From: Ctena decussata
Taxonomy: Eukaryota > Mollusca > Bivalvia > Lucinida > Lucinidae
Length of the DNA stretch: 64,000 bases
NCBI GenBank assembly: GCA_963989385.1
Contig: OZ022502.1
Location: 5,424,501 to 5,488,500 of the forward strand
Direction of reading: 5' to 3'
The notes beneath the pieces were generated by a model. It saw nothing but the letters and a program-made list of their open reading frames with translations, did not search any database and had not been told where the DNA came from. Shown one piece after another: positions 10,652 through 21,940 of this stretch (the first letter of the stretch is position 1; each line of letters starts with the position of its first letter). The position numbers and the translations under genes are program-made.

Positions 10652-11038
10652 CTTAATTAGGTCCAATTTAGGTAAGATGCTTTGGATATTCAGATGAAGT
10701 ATACTGAGATGGTTGGAGAGAAAATTGGATGAACTTACTGTACTATTTAGGCTTGTGTCAGTGCTACCTTTGACAGGGTCAGGACCTGGGTTCACCTCTA
10801 CGTCTCCACACAGCATGATAAGACAATATAACCAAATGGAAAAAAACAGTGATAGTAAGAGCAAGTAGAAGATTACGACTGAATAATAGGTTTCTGCCAG
10901 ATGTGACTTTAACACGACTGTAAGCACTGTTTGACTTTTTGATGTTTTTATATACTTCATTGTTTCGTTGCAGAGCCAATATAAGACTGAGGCACGAATA
11001 ACTGTAGTTACTCTGCAGCATAGTGAGGACAAACGCAA
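10652..11038 (-). pseudogene. LINE ORF N-terminus: hydrophobic segment, 2A-like motif, start of endonuclease
   Basis: The minus frame contains a strongly hydrophobic stretch of about 25 residues (YYSVVIFYLLLLSLFFSIWL and on) directly followed by CGDVEVNPGPDP at 10807-10781. This matches the 2A consensus D(V/I)ExNPGP, which makes the ribosome skip a peptide bond before the final Pro. After a short Ser-rich linker comes LHLNIQSILPKLDLI, the start of the endonuclease domain. 2A motifs in this position are known from CR1/L2/Rex1-type elements of marine invertebrates. The upstream start is uncertain. Confidence 0.85.
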
Positions 11039-11153
11039 CGAGGCACAAATAAAACTTTCTATCTAATATCTGTTTCTTGGATTCTAGTCCTAACGTAGCA
11101 GATACCCCTAAGGAGCCACCAAGACCATTATATTTATATCTACAAGTTTTCAT

Positions 11154-12279
11154 GTACTACATAACAAGAACAATAAGAAAATCATAAGTCTTGCCAGCTC
11201 ATCAGGAGCATCGTATCCAGTCAGGCAGATACGCACGCGTGATCCCATGAATACCGTACACGTGGTTACTAAATTTTAAAAGAAAAGGGAGTTGGTCATC
11301 ACAGTAGCATACAAAAAGAAAGAAAAGAAATCTAGAGCATAGAGATAGGTGATCATTTGAAGGAAACCATCTGAAAAAAAAAATAACTGAGTGATGGAGA
11401 GCTTTAAGGAATATGGTCCTATACAATAAATCGGTTAATGTCAGTTTATCTATCGTCCTTGTTCTTGGAAGAGGACGGTGTATAGGGGAGGGGGGCTGAT
11501 TATCCCTCTAACCTACACAGATAACACAAGCGTCAGGGCGACGTCGTATCGACGTCGAAGAGCCGCCCCAATCCTGGCAGCGACCGCAGCCTGATGACGA
11601 TCTGACGTGGCCTGTTTGCCGGGTTTGTTCTACTCAATTAGCATCTCGCATACCGTATAGTTACGTGCCTCCTTTTCCAAGAATCTTCTGAATAAAGGCA
11701 AAGTCTGGAATATATTATCATAATGATGGGTAGATTTCTAAATGCAGCTGACTCTCGATTTCTCATAGTCGAAGTTCATTCCAAACTACTGGTATCTCAA
11801 GTAATATGCTCCTAGAAGATTTGCCTTCAGACACCAGCAGGTTGGGATTACACGAGCTGAGGTGCAAAGAAAGGGGAGAATGCCCCCAAACTTTATTCTT
11901 GGATACAAAAGGATACTTTAAGATATTAGTGCTTGGGACAGCGAGAGACATCTGTAGCAAGTAGAGAGTAAATCTCGTGAATGAGAGTAGCAATAGCTAG
12001 TATCTCACACTAGTAAACACTGGGCTACAATAGCTCAGGGGAAAAACCACGCCGCAGCCAGGCCGATATGACGTCGCACTGACGCCACGTCATCTGACCT
12101 CTAAGCTCCCATGCAACGCAATGCTACTTAATCTGCCGTATAAATATGTGGCGAAGATTTAACAGACAGGTAATAGACAGATCGGTATCGATGCTTTTAG
12201 TATTAGCCTGTTAAGCAGTTTGTAACGATAACAGATGTCAAGTAAACACTCAGAGAGTGCCCATGTAAAATGTACAAAA
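11154..12279. other. No gene seen; possible LINE 5' remnant and two GC-rich patches
   Basis: The sequence up to about 11450 may be LINE 5' UTR, but I cannot show it. Two GC-rich patches near 11530-11620 and 12050-12110 both carry GACGTCG and TCTGACGTGG-like phrases, possibly inverted relatives of each other. No ORF is convincing. Confidence 0.4.
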
Positions 12280-13900
12280 AGATACATAGTTTCCAACGAA
12301 TAAACCTGATGCGAACTAAATCCAAGAATTTAGTTCCATTATATATGCATGTAACTGCTACACAGCGAAGTGTTATCTCTTAAGTACAGGTCCGTTAGCT
12401 TGAAGATCCACTAAGGTTTAGTACTGCAATTTTCAAACAAATCTAGGAGGTCTGTGGTAAAAAGGCCAAATAATATGTATCTTACTTTAGGAGATAGCTC
12501 ATATACGATACTCAACTTTCATAACAATAACCACATCGGGACCACAACGTTGACTCAACACAGATTCAACGCTGATTCAGCATGACGCTGAGACAAGTCT
12601 GTATGCCCTCCCAGGTACAAGTAATCTTCTGGTACTGTTTCGAGTAGTCTACCTTGACATAAGTACTTAACACGTGGTTAAACCTTAACTGTGCGTTCCT
12701 AGAGGTAATCTGTACAATAAACTACATTTATAATTTCCAATCAGAAGAATCATGAATGAACCTGACGCTTTACAAAATAAGAATCTAGTTTCATTCTGTA
12801 TGCATCTAACAGTGATTACCTCATAAGTTCAGGTCACTTACCTTAAGAATCAACTATCATCCTGTACTGCCATTATCTCATAAATCTAGGAAGTTTGATA
12901 TCGAAGTGAAACGACCAAATCATTTACATTTTTCTCTGCAGAATAGCTCATCCATACGATACTCAAGCTTCATCTGTGCGATAGCTACGTTACCCACGCT
13001 AAGACCGCAACGCTGTCTCAACGCAGAATCAATACTGATTCAACTTATTGACGTTGAGTCAATATTGATTCAGCTCCGAGTCAGCGTTGCATGCCCGCCG
13101 GTGTACAGCAGTATAGGTTGGTATTATAATACTATAGCGACTAGTCGCTTCTGTTTCTAGTAGTCTCCCTTGACGTATAACGAAATTTTTTCTTACTATG
13201 CATCCCCAGACCAGCATGCACATGCGTGCAGTCTATTCTGGAGGTGCAGAGTTCCCTTTCATCGCTATTTGTGCAGTTCATGAGCATCCTGACATAGATC
13301 TAAGACAGCACAAATCAACAAGCCCCATATACTTCTCAAATGCTGTGGAGCATGGGAAAAGCCATCTAAAACATCTATAAAATGCATATAGACAGAAATC
13401 GTATTGGCTAACAGATTTAAGTATCAAAAACTGAGCAAAACATTTGTTAAACATCGCTTTTCCAATACTGCAGTCTAGTCAGTATCGAGTGGCCTCCCTT
13501 GACAGAGGCATACCAATTGACGACCTCTACCAGTTGTAGATTCCCAGAACAGACTGCCTACATTCGCAGTCTTTGTTGGAACATATACTTAATCAATCTA
13601 AGGACACAAACAGATTGGTATCGTATTAGCTAATAAATACTGATTTACCGGTTTCAAAAAACAGAAATGAACCAACTCTCCAGTTGTCGCCCTTGACCAT
13701 TATCTACCAAACCTGACGAAAGCTACGAAATTTAACAGTCCCAGACCAGCATGCACTGGTGTGTGCAGTCTTATCTGGGCATGCAAAATTCGTGGCTGTT
13801 TTCTCTCGAGATCAGATCCGCTGTTTTAGCAATCCACAGTAGTCCTAACCAGACACATATCTCGGATAGCACAGATACGAGTATATCAAAAGTTTGTCCA
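12280..13900. repeat. Degenerate tandem duplications (~455 bp, then ~200-330 bp units)
   Basis: 12280-12730 and 12735-13190 align along their length (GAATYTAGTTYCATT, TATGCATSTAACWG, RGATAGCTCAT..ATACGATACTCAA, GATTCAACGCTGATTCA-type phrases). From 13160, CCTCCCTTGAC followed by CCCAGACCAGCATGCA and GTGCAGTCT recurs in degenerate form near 13163, 13490 and 13687. ACAGATTGGTATCGTATTAGCTAA occurs near 13612 with a relative near 13390. Non-coding. Confidence 0.6.
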
Positions 13901-14186
13901 TCAGATTGATGTCAGGTTTGAATTGAACGAGGTAATATCTAGTTTGCCTGATGCCACTGATGTTGTCTTTTTTAGACGTATTTGTCACTGAAACGATTAT
14001 TTTGAAAGAGAAATGTTACTTATTTTGTACTGATCATTTTTGTTAACAGGTACATAATAGTGCAATTATTTTTATTTTAACCACAAATACTGAAAATCTG
14101 ATTTCCAATTCTGAAAATTAAAATCTTAAAGAAAGATATTTTTCTATGTTCAATTAACAGTAAAATATGGGTCATGGCGATTACTT
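13901..14186. other. No gene seen; right edge resembles repeat H
   Basis: AT-rich. The last 60 bases (ATATTTTTCTATGTTCAAT, GGTCATGGCGATTACTTA) look like part of the ~155-bp repeat that resumes at 21058, implying that the family A element inserted into a repeat H array. Confidence 0.45.
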
Positions 14187-15167
14187 AACAAGAGGCCCAA
14201 ATGGGCCTGATATCGCTCACCTGGCTATTGTGCAACGGGACCATTCTGATAAAAAATTGGTCCAATTCCACTGAGAATTTCTCATTTTCACATTTTGCTA
14301 CTTTTAGTAACAGAGGCCAACTTGCCTGGTCTTTATATATTTACTTTTGAAACACCTCAATGCAAGAATCATTTTGCCACAAATTTCATCAAAATCCATT
14401 CAGGGGTTACTGAGATATTGCCAGTTTCATGTTTAGTGCTATTTTTAGTAACGGCAGATGGCGGCCATCTTGGATTGCTAAAATGCAAAAAATCGAAAAG
14501 CCTTCATGCAAGGACCATTTTGACACAAATTTGGTCCAGTTCCATTGAGATTTTCTGATTTTCACATTTTTCTATTTTTAGTAACAGAGGCCAATATGAC
14601 TGGTCTACTGTTAGATATTTTTGAAACATCTCAATGCAAGAATCATTTTGACACAAATTTCGTCAAAATCCATTTAGCGGTTACTGAGATATTGTCATTT
14701 TTCATGTTTTGTGCTATTTTTAGTAACGGCAAATGGCGGCCATCTTGGAATGCCAAATTGCAATTAATCAAAACGACTTCATGCAAGGAACATTCTGACA
14801 CAAAATTGGTCCAATTCCATTCAAGGGTTCTTGAGTAATTGTCATTTTTATGTTTGTGCTATTTTTTGTAACACCAGATGGCGGCCATCTTGGAATGCCA
14901 AATTGCAATTAATCGAAACGGCTTCATGCAAGGAACATTCTGACACAAAATTGGTCCAATTCCATTCAAGGGTTCTTGAGTAATTGTCATTTTTATGTTT
15001 GTGCTATTTTTAGTAACGGCCCCCATGGTGGCCATCTTGGATAGTCAACTGGCACAAAATTGAAATAATTCCATTCAAGAACAATTTCTGACCAAATCTG
15101 GTCAGAAGTGGTTGCATTTTCTTTAGATATTGACATTTGAGCAAAATCGGCCTTGTAAACGCTAAGT

Positions 15168-15182
15168 AGGTCACTGTGACCT
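15168..15182. promoter_or_regulatory. Perfect oestrogen-response-type palindrome
   Basis: AGGTCACTGTGACCT is two AGGTCA half-sites inverted with a 3-base spacer, the consensus of steroid-type nuclear receptor sites. A decayed relative, AGGTCACTGTGACAA, lies in a later unit of the same element at 20663-20677. The match is exact; function is unknown. Confidence 0.5.
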
Positions 15183-16989
15183 AATTCCGCTATAGATTTT
15201 TTTATTTTTACAATTTTTAATATCAAGGTCCCACTTATGTTCCATGCAAACTTTCAACCAAATATACCAAATGGTTCTGGAGAAGAAGTTGATTTTGTTG
15301 TTTTTGCTATTTTTAGTAACGGCGGCCATCTTGGATTTTCAACCTGACCCAATTTAGTGGAGCAAATATGTTGGGCTTAATTTCAAGGGGGTGGTCTACG
15401 GAGTGTAACATTTGTTTTTGTATACCAAAATGATCGCCTGGGTCTATAGTTATCAAATTCAGCGTTTGCCACTTTGGCAAACCTTGCATAACTCTGCAGT
15501 GGCCAGTTATTTACGTTACCTCGTTATATTTTAGATATCAAAGGTATTTATTAAAGTCAAAAGAAATATGTTTAAACAATATAAATGTATCAAATATTAA
15601 TATTTTCTCTCAGAATGATTAACATGCTATAGAAAAGGCTGCTTAGAAAACAGTTCAGAACTTCTGTGCTGTTGTTTTCGTTACAATATAATATGTACCC
15701 CTCGAAAATTTAAAATGTAACTTAGGTTGTTGCATTTACAAACAATTTGGGATAAAATAGCCCAAACGTCTTCAATATTCTAATTGTTTCGTAAAATACC
15801 ATTCTAACAAAACAAATTTGAGACCTCTAGCTATTATACTTTGTCAAATATATACTGTTGAACATGATTACACCTAATCCCTGTTGGTGGGTGCAAACTC
15901 ATTTTCCCACAATTGTTCGTACAAAAGATGGCCAATAAGTTATTTTAAACTGACGAATTGGCCCTGTTGCAATCAGATCATGCTGAACATGATATAAATC
16001 AACCGTTTAAAAATGTTTTGACCTAACAACACATATTTTAACCAAAGTAACGTACTTAACAGATTTAAATGTTTGGGTAAAGCATAGGTCTTTCCTACCA
16101 CGCATATACTTTTTTTTTTAAATTCTGACTTTTAAACAACACAAATGTGATGACAGTAGTTGTTATTTATTTTAAATTAAAATTTTTGCTTAGTTTAATT
16201 GCCTACTTAGACAGAAAACAGTGTTATTTACATGACTTGCAAAGCTGAGATTCTGCTGTTGTTTAAATGAAGCCTTTGTTATTAATCTGTACATGAAATA
16301 TGAGTATTTTTTCATTAATAGCCAAATGACTTGTAAACAAAACCCAAGGTATCAAACTGGCTAATCATTACTTACAATTTTTACTCAGAAAGGTAACGTT
16401 AATAACCTTTAAACAGTCACTGAGATTAAATATCACTACTGCCAAAAATGTGTAAGCTTTATCATTTTAGCTGAAATGAAAACATTTTTAAAAGGCGCAT
16501 TTGACCGGTTTCACTCGTTAACTCATTATTGAAAGCTCCAAGGCAGAGCATCAGTTGTGGTGTATCAAAGTTATAGTTTGTGTCGTGCCCTTATCTATTG
16601 TTAATTTTCATCGACAAATTTGCTATCATTCTGCCATATATATAGCCATATATAGAAAAAGAACAGAAATGGGTGAAAACAGGCGTTTGTGTGACTAATT
16701 ATGTTTAGCTAAGGCTAGCTGTTATCAGCTGCATGCCATGGACTGCATGTTTATTTGGCTATTATCATCTGACTACTTGTCATAGCTTCATGCTGCTTTT
16801 TGCAATCTGGTATTGCGAGTGGATTGATTCACAGAAGGAATCAATTCCTGATTGCTGCCCCTTTACACTTCTTTCTCTGTTTTTACCTTTTCCTGTAAAA
16901 AGCAATATATAAATCCAATGTTTAATTAATGAAATAACTATGATTAACTTGGCCTCCCTGTCTCATGGGGGTAACCTTTTTTACTTTGA

Positions 16990-17665
16990 AATCATCATCA
17001 AACTGACATTTAATTGGAGTCAGTGATAATTCACTAACTTCAACTACTTGGTTTGGTAGTCAAAAAGGTAACGTTTACAGCATTCAACAGTAAACCATTT
17101 GTCAGATTACCCTTTTACTGTTAAGAAGTTTTCATATTAATGCTAGAGTAACAAGGTGCCGGAAGTAACCGCCCTCAGGTATAATGCATATGTTGAAAGC
17201 AAACATTAAGCTGCCGAAGGTTAACCTAACAGAGTCTCGCCATACATCTCTGAAGGGATTTAAATATTTGATTCATCTATTTAATTGTTTTAAAGAATTA
17301 TATTCCAACAGAAAGGGCTAAGACAGTAACAAAACTTCCCATATTTTTCTATATAATGCATTTTTGTATTGGTATTATGCCTGTTTTAGATGTTTTACTT
17401 AAAGGCGTTTATTTTCTGCACCCGGTAACCAGGGTATGCATATGAAACTTGATCATAGTAAAAGGGTCTGTCCCAAGAACTAAGGAACTTATTATGCTTC
17501 ATCTTGCTGCAGCATACCAAACAGATGATATATAGAATCGTAATTCTAAGCTGACAAATCATTTACATTTGAATGTTGTATACGTTACCTTTTTAAATAC
17601 CAAACCAAGGAGCCAAAGTAAGAGAATTATCATTGCCTCAATTAAAAGCCCGTTTTGATAATGGT
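16990..17665. repeat. Internal inverted repeat of T1, pair 1
   Basis: Arms at about 16990-17105 and 17560-17665 are inverted copies. Both contain TTGGTTTGGTA followed closely by AAAAAGGTAACGT and then TTTGTCAG. They are separate from the outer arms of T1. Confidence 0.75.
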
Positions 17666-18644
17666 TTTAAAATAATAACGGAATGTCACATTCATATTAT
17701 CTGTGGCTGATCTTGAAAGGAATCAAACCGAGTCTGCTATGTTCTTTCAAGTGTGTGTTGCTTGCTTTCATATGATCTTTTAGTATACTTTGGAAATAAT
17801 ACTGTATCATCGTGAATGGACTACCTCAATGTTTTTCTACAATCTGTAATGCTTTCCTAGATGATTCCTATTTCTGTGGATGATATAACCCTTCCAGAAA
17901 CTGGCTGCTCTTAAGGGAAACACTTTTCTCTTACAATAGCCAATTCTTTCCTTTTTAGAGTTTACTGCCATTGAGAAGAAAGGCCAAAGTAAAATTTGCA
18001 GAATTATTCCACGTAATAATGTATCCATTCACCTTAAATTCTTGGAATGATTATTTAAATTCTGAAGGAAAATTTCCTGGAAACAAGGTATGGGTCACAA
18101 AATTAAATAAATAAGTAAATGAATAAATGAAAATATAAAACTAAATAAACCAAAACAACAACCTCGGTTTAACTTAGTTTATATTTAGGAATGTAATGTT
18201 GCAACATTGCCAGTGCCACCTAGCACCAGCTTCAGCTAAATTCCTTTTTCAAGTCGACTCGTAAGGAGTCCAGATGATCCCAAATGACCAGAAAATATAT
18301 GATTTGCATTTAAATGAAGTACAAGAAAGAATTTTAAGGTAGCCACATGACAATTCACACTGGGTGCAGTGCAGTAAAATAACTCTTTTTCAACTGTTAT
18401 ATACGTTACTTTGGTTTAAATAAATGCTGTAGAGCCAAAATATTTTAACTACAATTTTATATATTGCTTTTATAGAAAACGATCAAAACAGATAGACAGT
18501 GTAAAAGGTCAGAAATGTTTTTAACTAGTGCCACAATTCTAGTTCCCACAACACCAAACTGTAAATAGTAACATAAAGTAACAAGACATGTACTCAAACG
18601 ATACTAACGGGTGGCCAATTAAACATCCAGCCAATTCCATGCAG

Positions 18645-19145
18645 AAGACCACAAAGCTAGTCTTTATAAAACATACCCAGGACAATTATGTTTTTTCACC
18701 ACATTTGTCTGCTCCGAGCATGCGTTAACATTCCAGTTTTGGTCACCCAGAGCATGCTCCAGGGTACTCCGAGCGTTATTTTTTTCTAAATCAAGCTAGG
18801 GAACCACATAAATTGGAAAGTAGATAGATAAAGTACGCGCGTGCTCGCAAAAAAAAAAATACAAAACGGTGCGTGGAGCAACCACAGCTCAAAGTATATA
18901 GAATTAGGATTGTGCATGTGTGCTGGGCTTTCCCAAATGCAATGTAAGTATACTTAAAGTTAGTGTCACAGAATATATGCTGCTAGACTATACAGGTGTT
19001 GGCTATATACAGGAACTCTTGCTCTAAAATGCAATTTTCGTCAATAGCGAGCATGCTCGGAGTGACCATAATTAGGCAGTTAACGCATGCTCGGAGCAGC
19101 CATATGTGGTATAAAAACATAGCTCCCCAGGAACACATATCCATT
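18645..19145. repeat. Internal inverted repeat of T1, pair 2
   Basis: TCTGCTCCGAGCATGCGTTAAC (18709 on) and GTTAACGCATGCTCGGAGCAG (19079 on) are inverted. The similarity extends outward through TTTTCACCACATTTG against CATATGTGGTATAAA, and inward through TTGGTCACCCAGAGCATGCTC against its relative at 19045. Confidence 0.75.
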
Positions 19146-21057
19146 TTCACCGACTTTCTTTTTGTTTCTATATACATCAGAATGAAGGCCAATAAACAAA
19201 CAACACAAATCATTTTTAAGGCTACAGGTAAGTTGAGGACACAAGCTATAACATCAATACACCAAATCGGATGCCCCGCCGTGGAAATGTCACTGATTAA
19301 TCATATAGTTTCGGTTTAAATCAGTCGAACGTGCCATTTTGAAAATATTTTCAACACGCACTATAATAAGGCTGAGGCACATTTGGCTGTAGCAACAGTT
19401 AATCTCAGGGATTGTTTTCAAATAATAGTTATAAATGTTACCTTTCTGAGTACAAAACTGTATGTTATGATTAGTTATTTGGTTATAGTGGACGTTTTAA
19501 ATGTGATTCTGATATTAATGGACAAAAAAATTTGTGTTCCATGTACAGGTTAATTCACAAAGACTGAGTTTTTAATTGTAGGACAATCTCACCTTTGTAT
19601 GTCATGTAAATAACACTGTTTGCTGCCCGAGTAGCCAACTTTTCCACACAAAAACTCATTTAACGATAAATAAAACACATAGTTCTCACAACTGCATTGT
19701 TTAAAAGTCAGAATTTCAAATGAGTGTTTTCCTGGCCGGAATGATAGGCGCTTTACGCAAACATTAACAACCTGTTAAGTACGTTACATTAGTTTAAATG
19801 TGTGTTGTAAGGTCAAAAATATTAATTAAACATTTGCTTTATATCATGTTTAACATGATCTCATAGCAACAGACCCAATTTGTCTATATAAATAGTTTAT
19901 TAACAATCTTTTGTACAAATAATTGTGTGAAAACAGACTTTCTAGTCTCCAACTCGGAATAGGTATAACCATGTTCAACAGTACATGGTTAACAAAGTAT
20001 AAAAGCTAGAGGTCTCAAATTTGTTTTGCTAGAAACATTTTGAAAGTTGCTAGCTAGACAATAGAAAAAATTAAACAGTTCGGGCTATTTTGTCATAAAG
20101 TTTTCGTAAAATGGAACGATTTAAGTTTGTATTTTAAATTTCCAAGGGGAACATTGTATTTTGTTACGAAAATAACAACACAAACGTTCTGAATTGTTTC
20201 CAAAGTAGCTTAAATTGTAGCAAACTAATCATTCCTATAACAAATATTGACATTTGGTACATTTATAATGTTAAAGCATATTTCCTATTGACTTCAAGGA
20301 ATATTTTTGATATTCAAAATTTAATGGGGTAACGTAAATAACTGGCCACTACAGAGTTATGCAATGTTTGCCAAGGTGGCAAACGCTGAATTTTATAACT
20401 ACAGACCCAGGCGATCATTTTGATATATGAAAACAAATGTTACACTCCGTAGAACACTACCTCCCTTTTCTAGGCCACTTACGCAAGCATATTTGCTCCA
20501 CTAAATTTTACAATTCTGAGACCCTGGAGTCAGGTCATGCTCCATGTGAAATTTGAGAACCATGGGACCAGTAGTTTTAGAGAAGAAGTTGTTTGAAGTT
20601 GTTTAAATAGGTCATTTTTTGACATTGGCATTTGAGCAAAATTACACAGGTAAACAGAAAGTAGGTCACTGTGACAAAACTCCGCTACAGATTTTTTTCA
20701 TTTTTACAATTTTGAATACCAAGGTTTCACTGATGTTCCATGCCAAAATTCAGACAAATATACCCAGTTGTTCTGGAGAAGAAGTTTATTTTGTTGTTTT
20801 TGCTATTTTTAGTAACGGCGGCCATCTTGGATTTTCAACTTGACCCAATTTTACAATTCTGAGACCCTGGAGGCAGGTCATGCTCCATGTGAAATTTGAG
20901 AACCATGAGACCAGTAGTTTTACAGAAGAAGATGTTTGAATATTTGTTTTTAGGTGTTGACGGACAAATTCCGTGACGACGCACGACGCACGCCGCACGC
21001 CGGACGCATTGGTATGACAGTAGCTCACCATGGCCCTTCGGGCCAGGTGAGCTAAAA

Positions 21058-21420
21058 ACTGAGCAACAGGTGATTTTTTCTATGTTCAGTCAACCGAGAT
21101 ATAAAAGAGAAGGCCCAATATTCATCGCTGCTTTGAATGGACCTTTCTTAGACGTATCTATAGAGCAAGTTTGAGGACTCTAGCCCTGGCGGTTACTCAG
21201 AAACTGAGCTAAACGCAAAAGGTGATTTTTTTATGTTCAGTCAACCGTGAAAAAAGGTCATGGCCCGATATGCATCGGTACTTTCAGTGGATCTTCCCTA
21301 GACGTATCTGTCGAGCAAGTTTGGAGACTAGCCCTTGCGGTTACTTAGAAATTGAGCTAATCGCAACAGGTGAATATTTTTACAAAGGCGTACGCGCACT
21401 AGCAGGCGCAGGCGCAAAAA
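21058..21420 (+). repeat. Repeat H, ~155-bp tandem units, copy 1
   Basis: Two units carry TTTTTCTATGTTCAGTCAACCG or its variant, GGCCCAATATTCATCG (21105 and 21260), TTAGACGTATCT, and GCGGTTACTTAGAAACTGAGCTAA. Related units occur at 52605-52905. Confidence 0.75.
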
Positions 21421-21940
21421 AAAAGGTATTGCATAAACACGTATTGGCTTCGCAAAGTTGCGCTAAAAGACTCAGAATTTCCCTCTAACATTGAAAATAC
21501 AGCAGTACAAATTATTCAGGTAACAGAGTGCATGGTCGAATGACTATGATAAAATGCGTATGTACAGCGGTAGGCCCTAGAATAATTATGCACAAACGTG
21601 ATCTTTTAAAGCTAGTAGATTTCCCATTTTCAGTTAGACTTTATGGGCCTGAGATACTCTGCCCTCACTCTCCTCAACTCCCCTTCCATCCCCCTTGACC
21701 CAGTTAACCACTAACATATGTTGTGTAAGTATGCCACAGAAAGCAACAGTTGAAAGGGCTTGTTGGGTGAAAAGTACCTCAACATGAACTACAACAATGC
21801 GCCTTGTATTTGCAATTTTCGAAATACTTGTAAAATCTTTGATCAAGCAGATATTGTAAGCTTATTGCGAGTTTGGTGCCAAAAAATGGTGCAGTTTAGG
21901 GGTGGCTGTTTTGACCCTTATTTTTCCCATACATGAAACA
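21421..21940. other. No gene seen
   Basis: Between repeat H and family A copy 2. Short ORFs only, with no recognisable protein or RNA signal. Confidence 0.5.

Larger units (their letters stand above)
8305..11153 (-). mobile_element. Decayed CR1/Jockey-type non-LTR retrotransposon (LINE)
   Basis: Reading leftward on the minus strand, the order is: a hydrophobic segment plus 2A-like motif, an endonuclease domain, a linker, then a reverse transcriptase with FADD. This is the ORF2 order of the CR1/L2/Rex1/Jockey group. The copy is broken by a SINE (10515-10649), frameshifts near 10060 and in 9034-9600, and an in-frame stop at 8770. It stops just past the HLGLTLS motif, so the end of the RT domain and the 3' UTR are missing. 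This is unusual, since LINE copies normally lose their 5' end; a later deletion or rearrangement is likely. The exact 5' end is not defined. Confidence 0.88.
15355..20503. mobile_element. 5.1-kb long-TIR DNA element (T1) without ORFs
   Basis: The left end starts TAGTGGAGCAAATATG and the right end is its complement CATATTTGCTCCACTA. After a diverged patch the inverted similarity resumes (CTACGGAGTGTAACATTTG; AATGATCGCCTGGGTCT; CGTTTGCCACCTTGGCAAAC) and extends to about 16450 and 19370, so the arms are roughly 1.1 kb. AATT flanks both sides (15351-15354, 20504-20507). Taking the end as AGTGG instead gives 6-bp flanks CAATTT/AAATTT. Polinton-type elements have AG-ended long TIRs and 6-bp duplications, but no coding sequence is left to decide the superfamily. 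An uninterrupted copy of the target sequence is present near 20841-20870. Confidence 0.85.
14187..21057 (+). mobile_element. Hairpin-ended tandem-core element, family A copy 1 (A1), carrying a nested insertion
   Basis: The 5' end reads AACAAG, then hairpin AGGCCC-AAAT-GGGCCT (14193-14208) and the sub-terminal repeat GCTCACCTGG (14215-14224). The core has ~140-bp units, each with a GGCGGCCATCTTGGA or GAGGCCAA phrase (14307, 14448, 14582, 14724, 14869, 15014, 15316, 20813). Near the 3' end lie GACGCACGACGCACG-type repeats and a terminal hairpin AGCTCACC-A-TGGCCC-TTC-GGGCCA-GGTGAGCT (21022-21053), then AAAA. The 3' arm is complementary to the 5' sub-terminal repeat. A 5.1 kb TIR element sits inside. 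No coding capacity. The plan recalls pearl or Helitron-like non-autonomous elements (inference). Confidence 0.82.

Noticed and set aside
11530..12110. GACGTCG-rich patches as a transposon TIR pair
   Set aside because: Shared words are short and scattered; I could not align the two patches over more than about 15 bases.
16450..19370. Search for transposase, integrase or polymerase genes inside T1
   Set aside because: Only ORFs under about 110 codons without motifs were present; overlapping frames at 18983-19319 are open on both strands over an inverted repeat.
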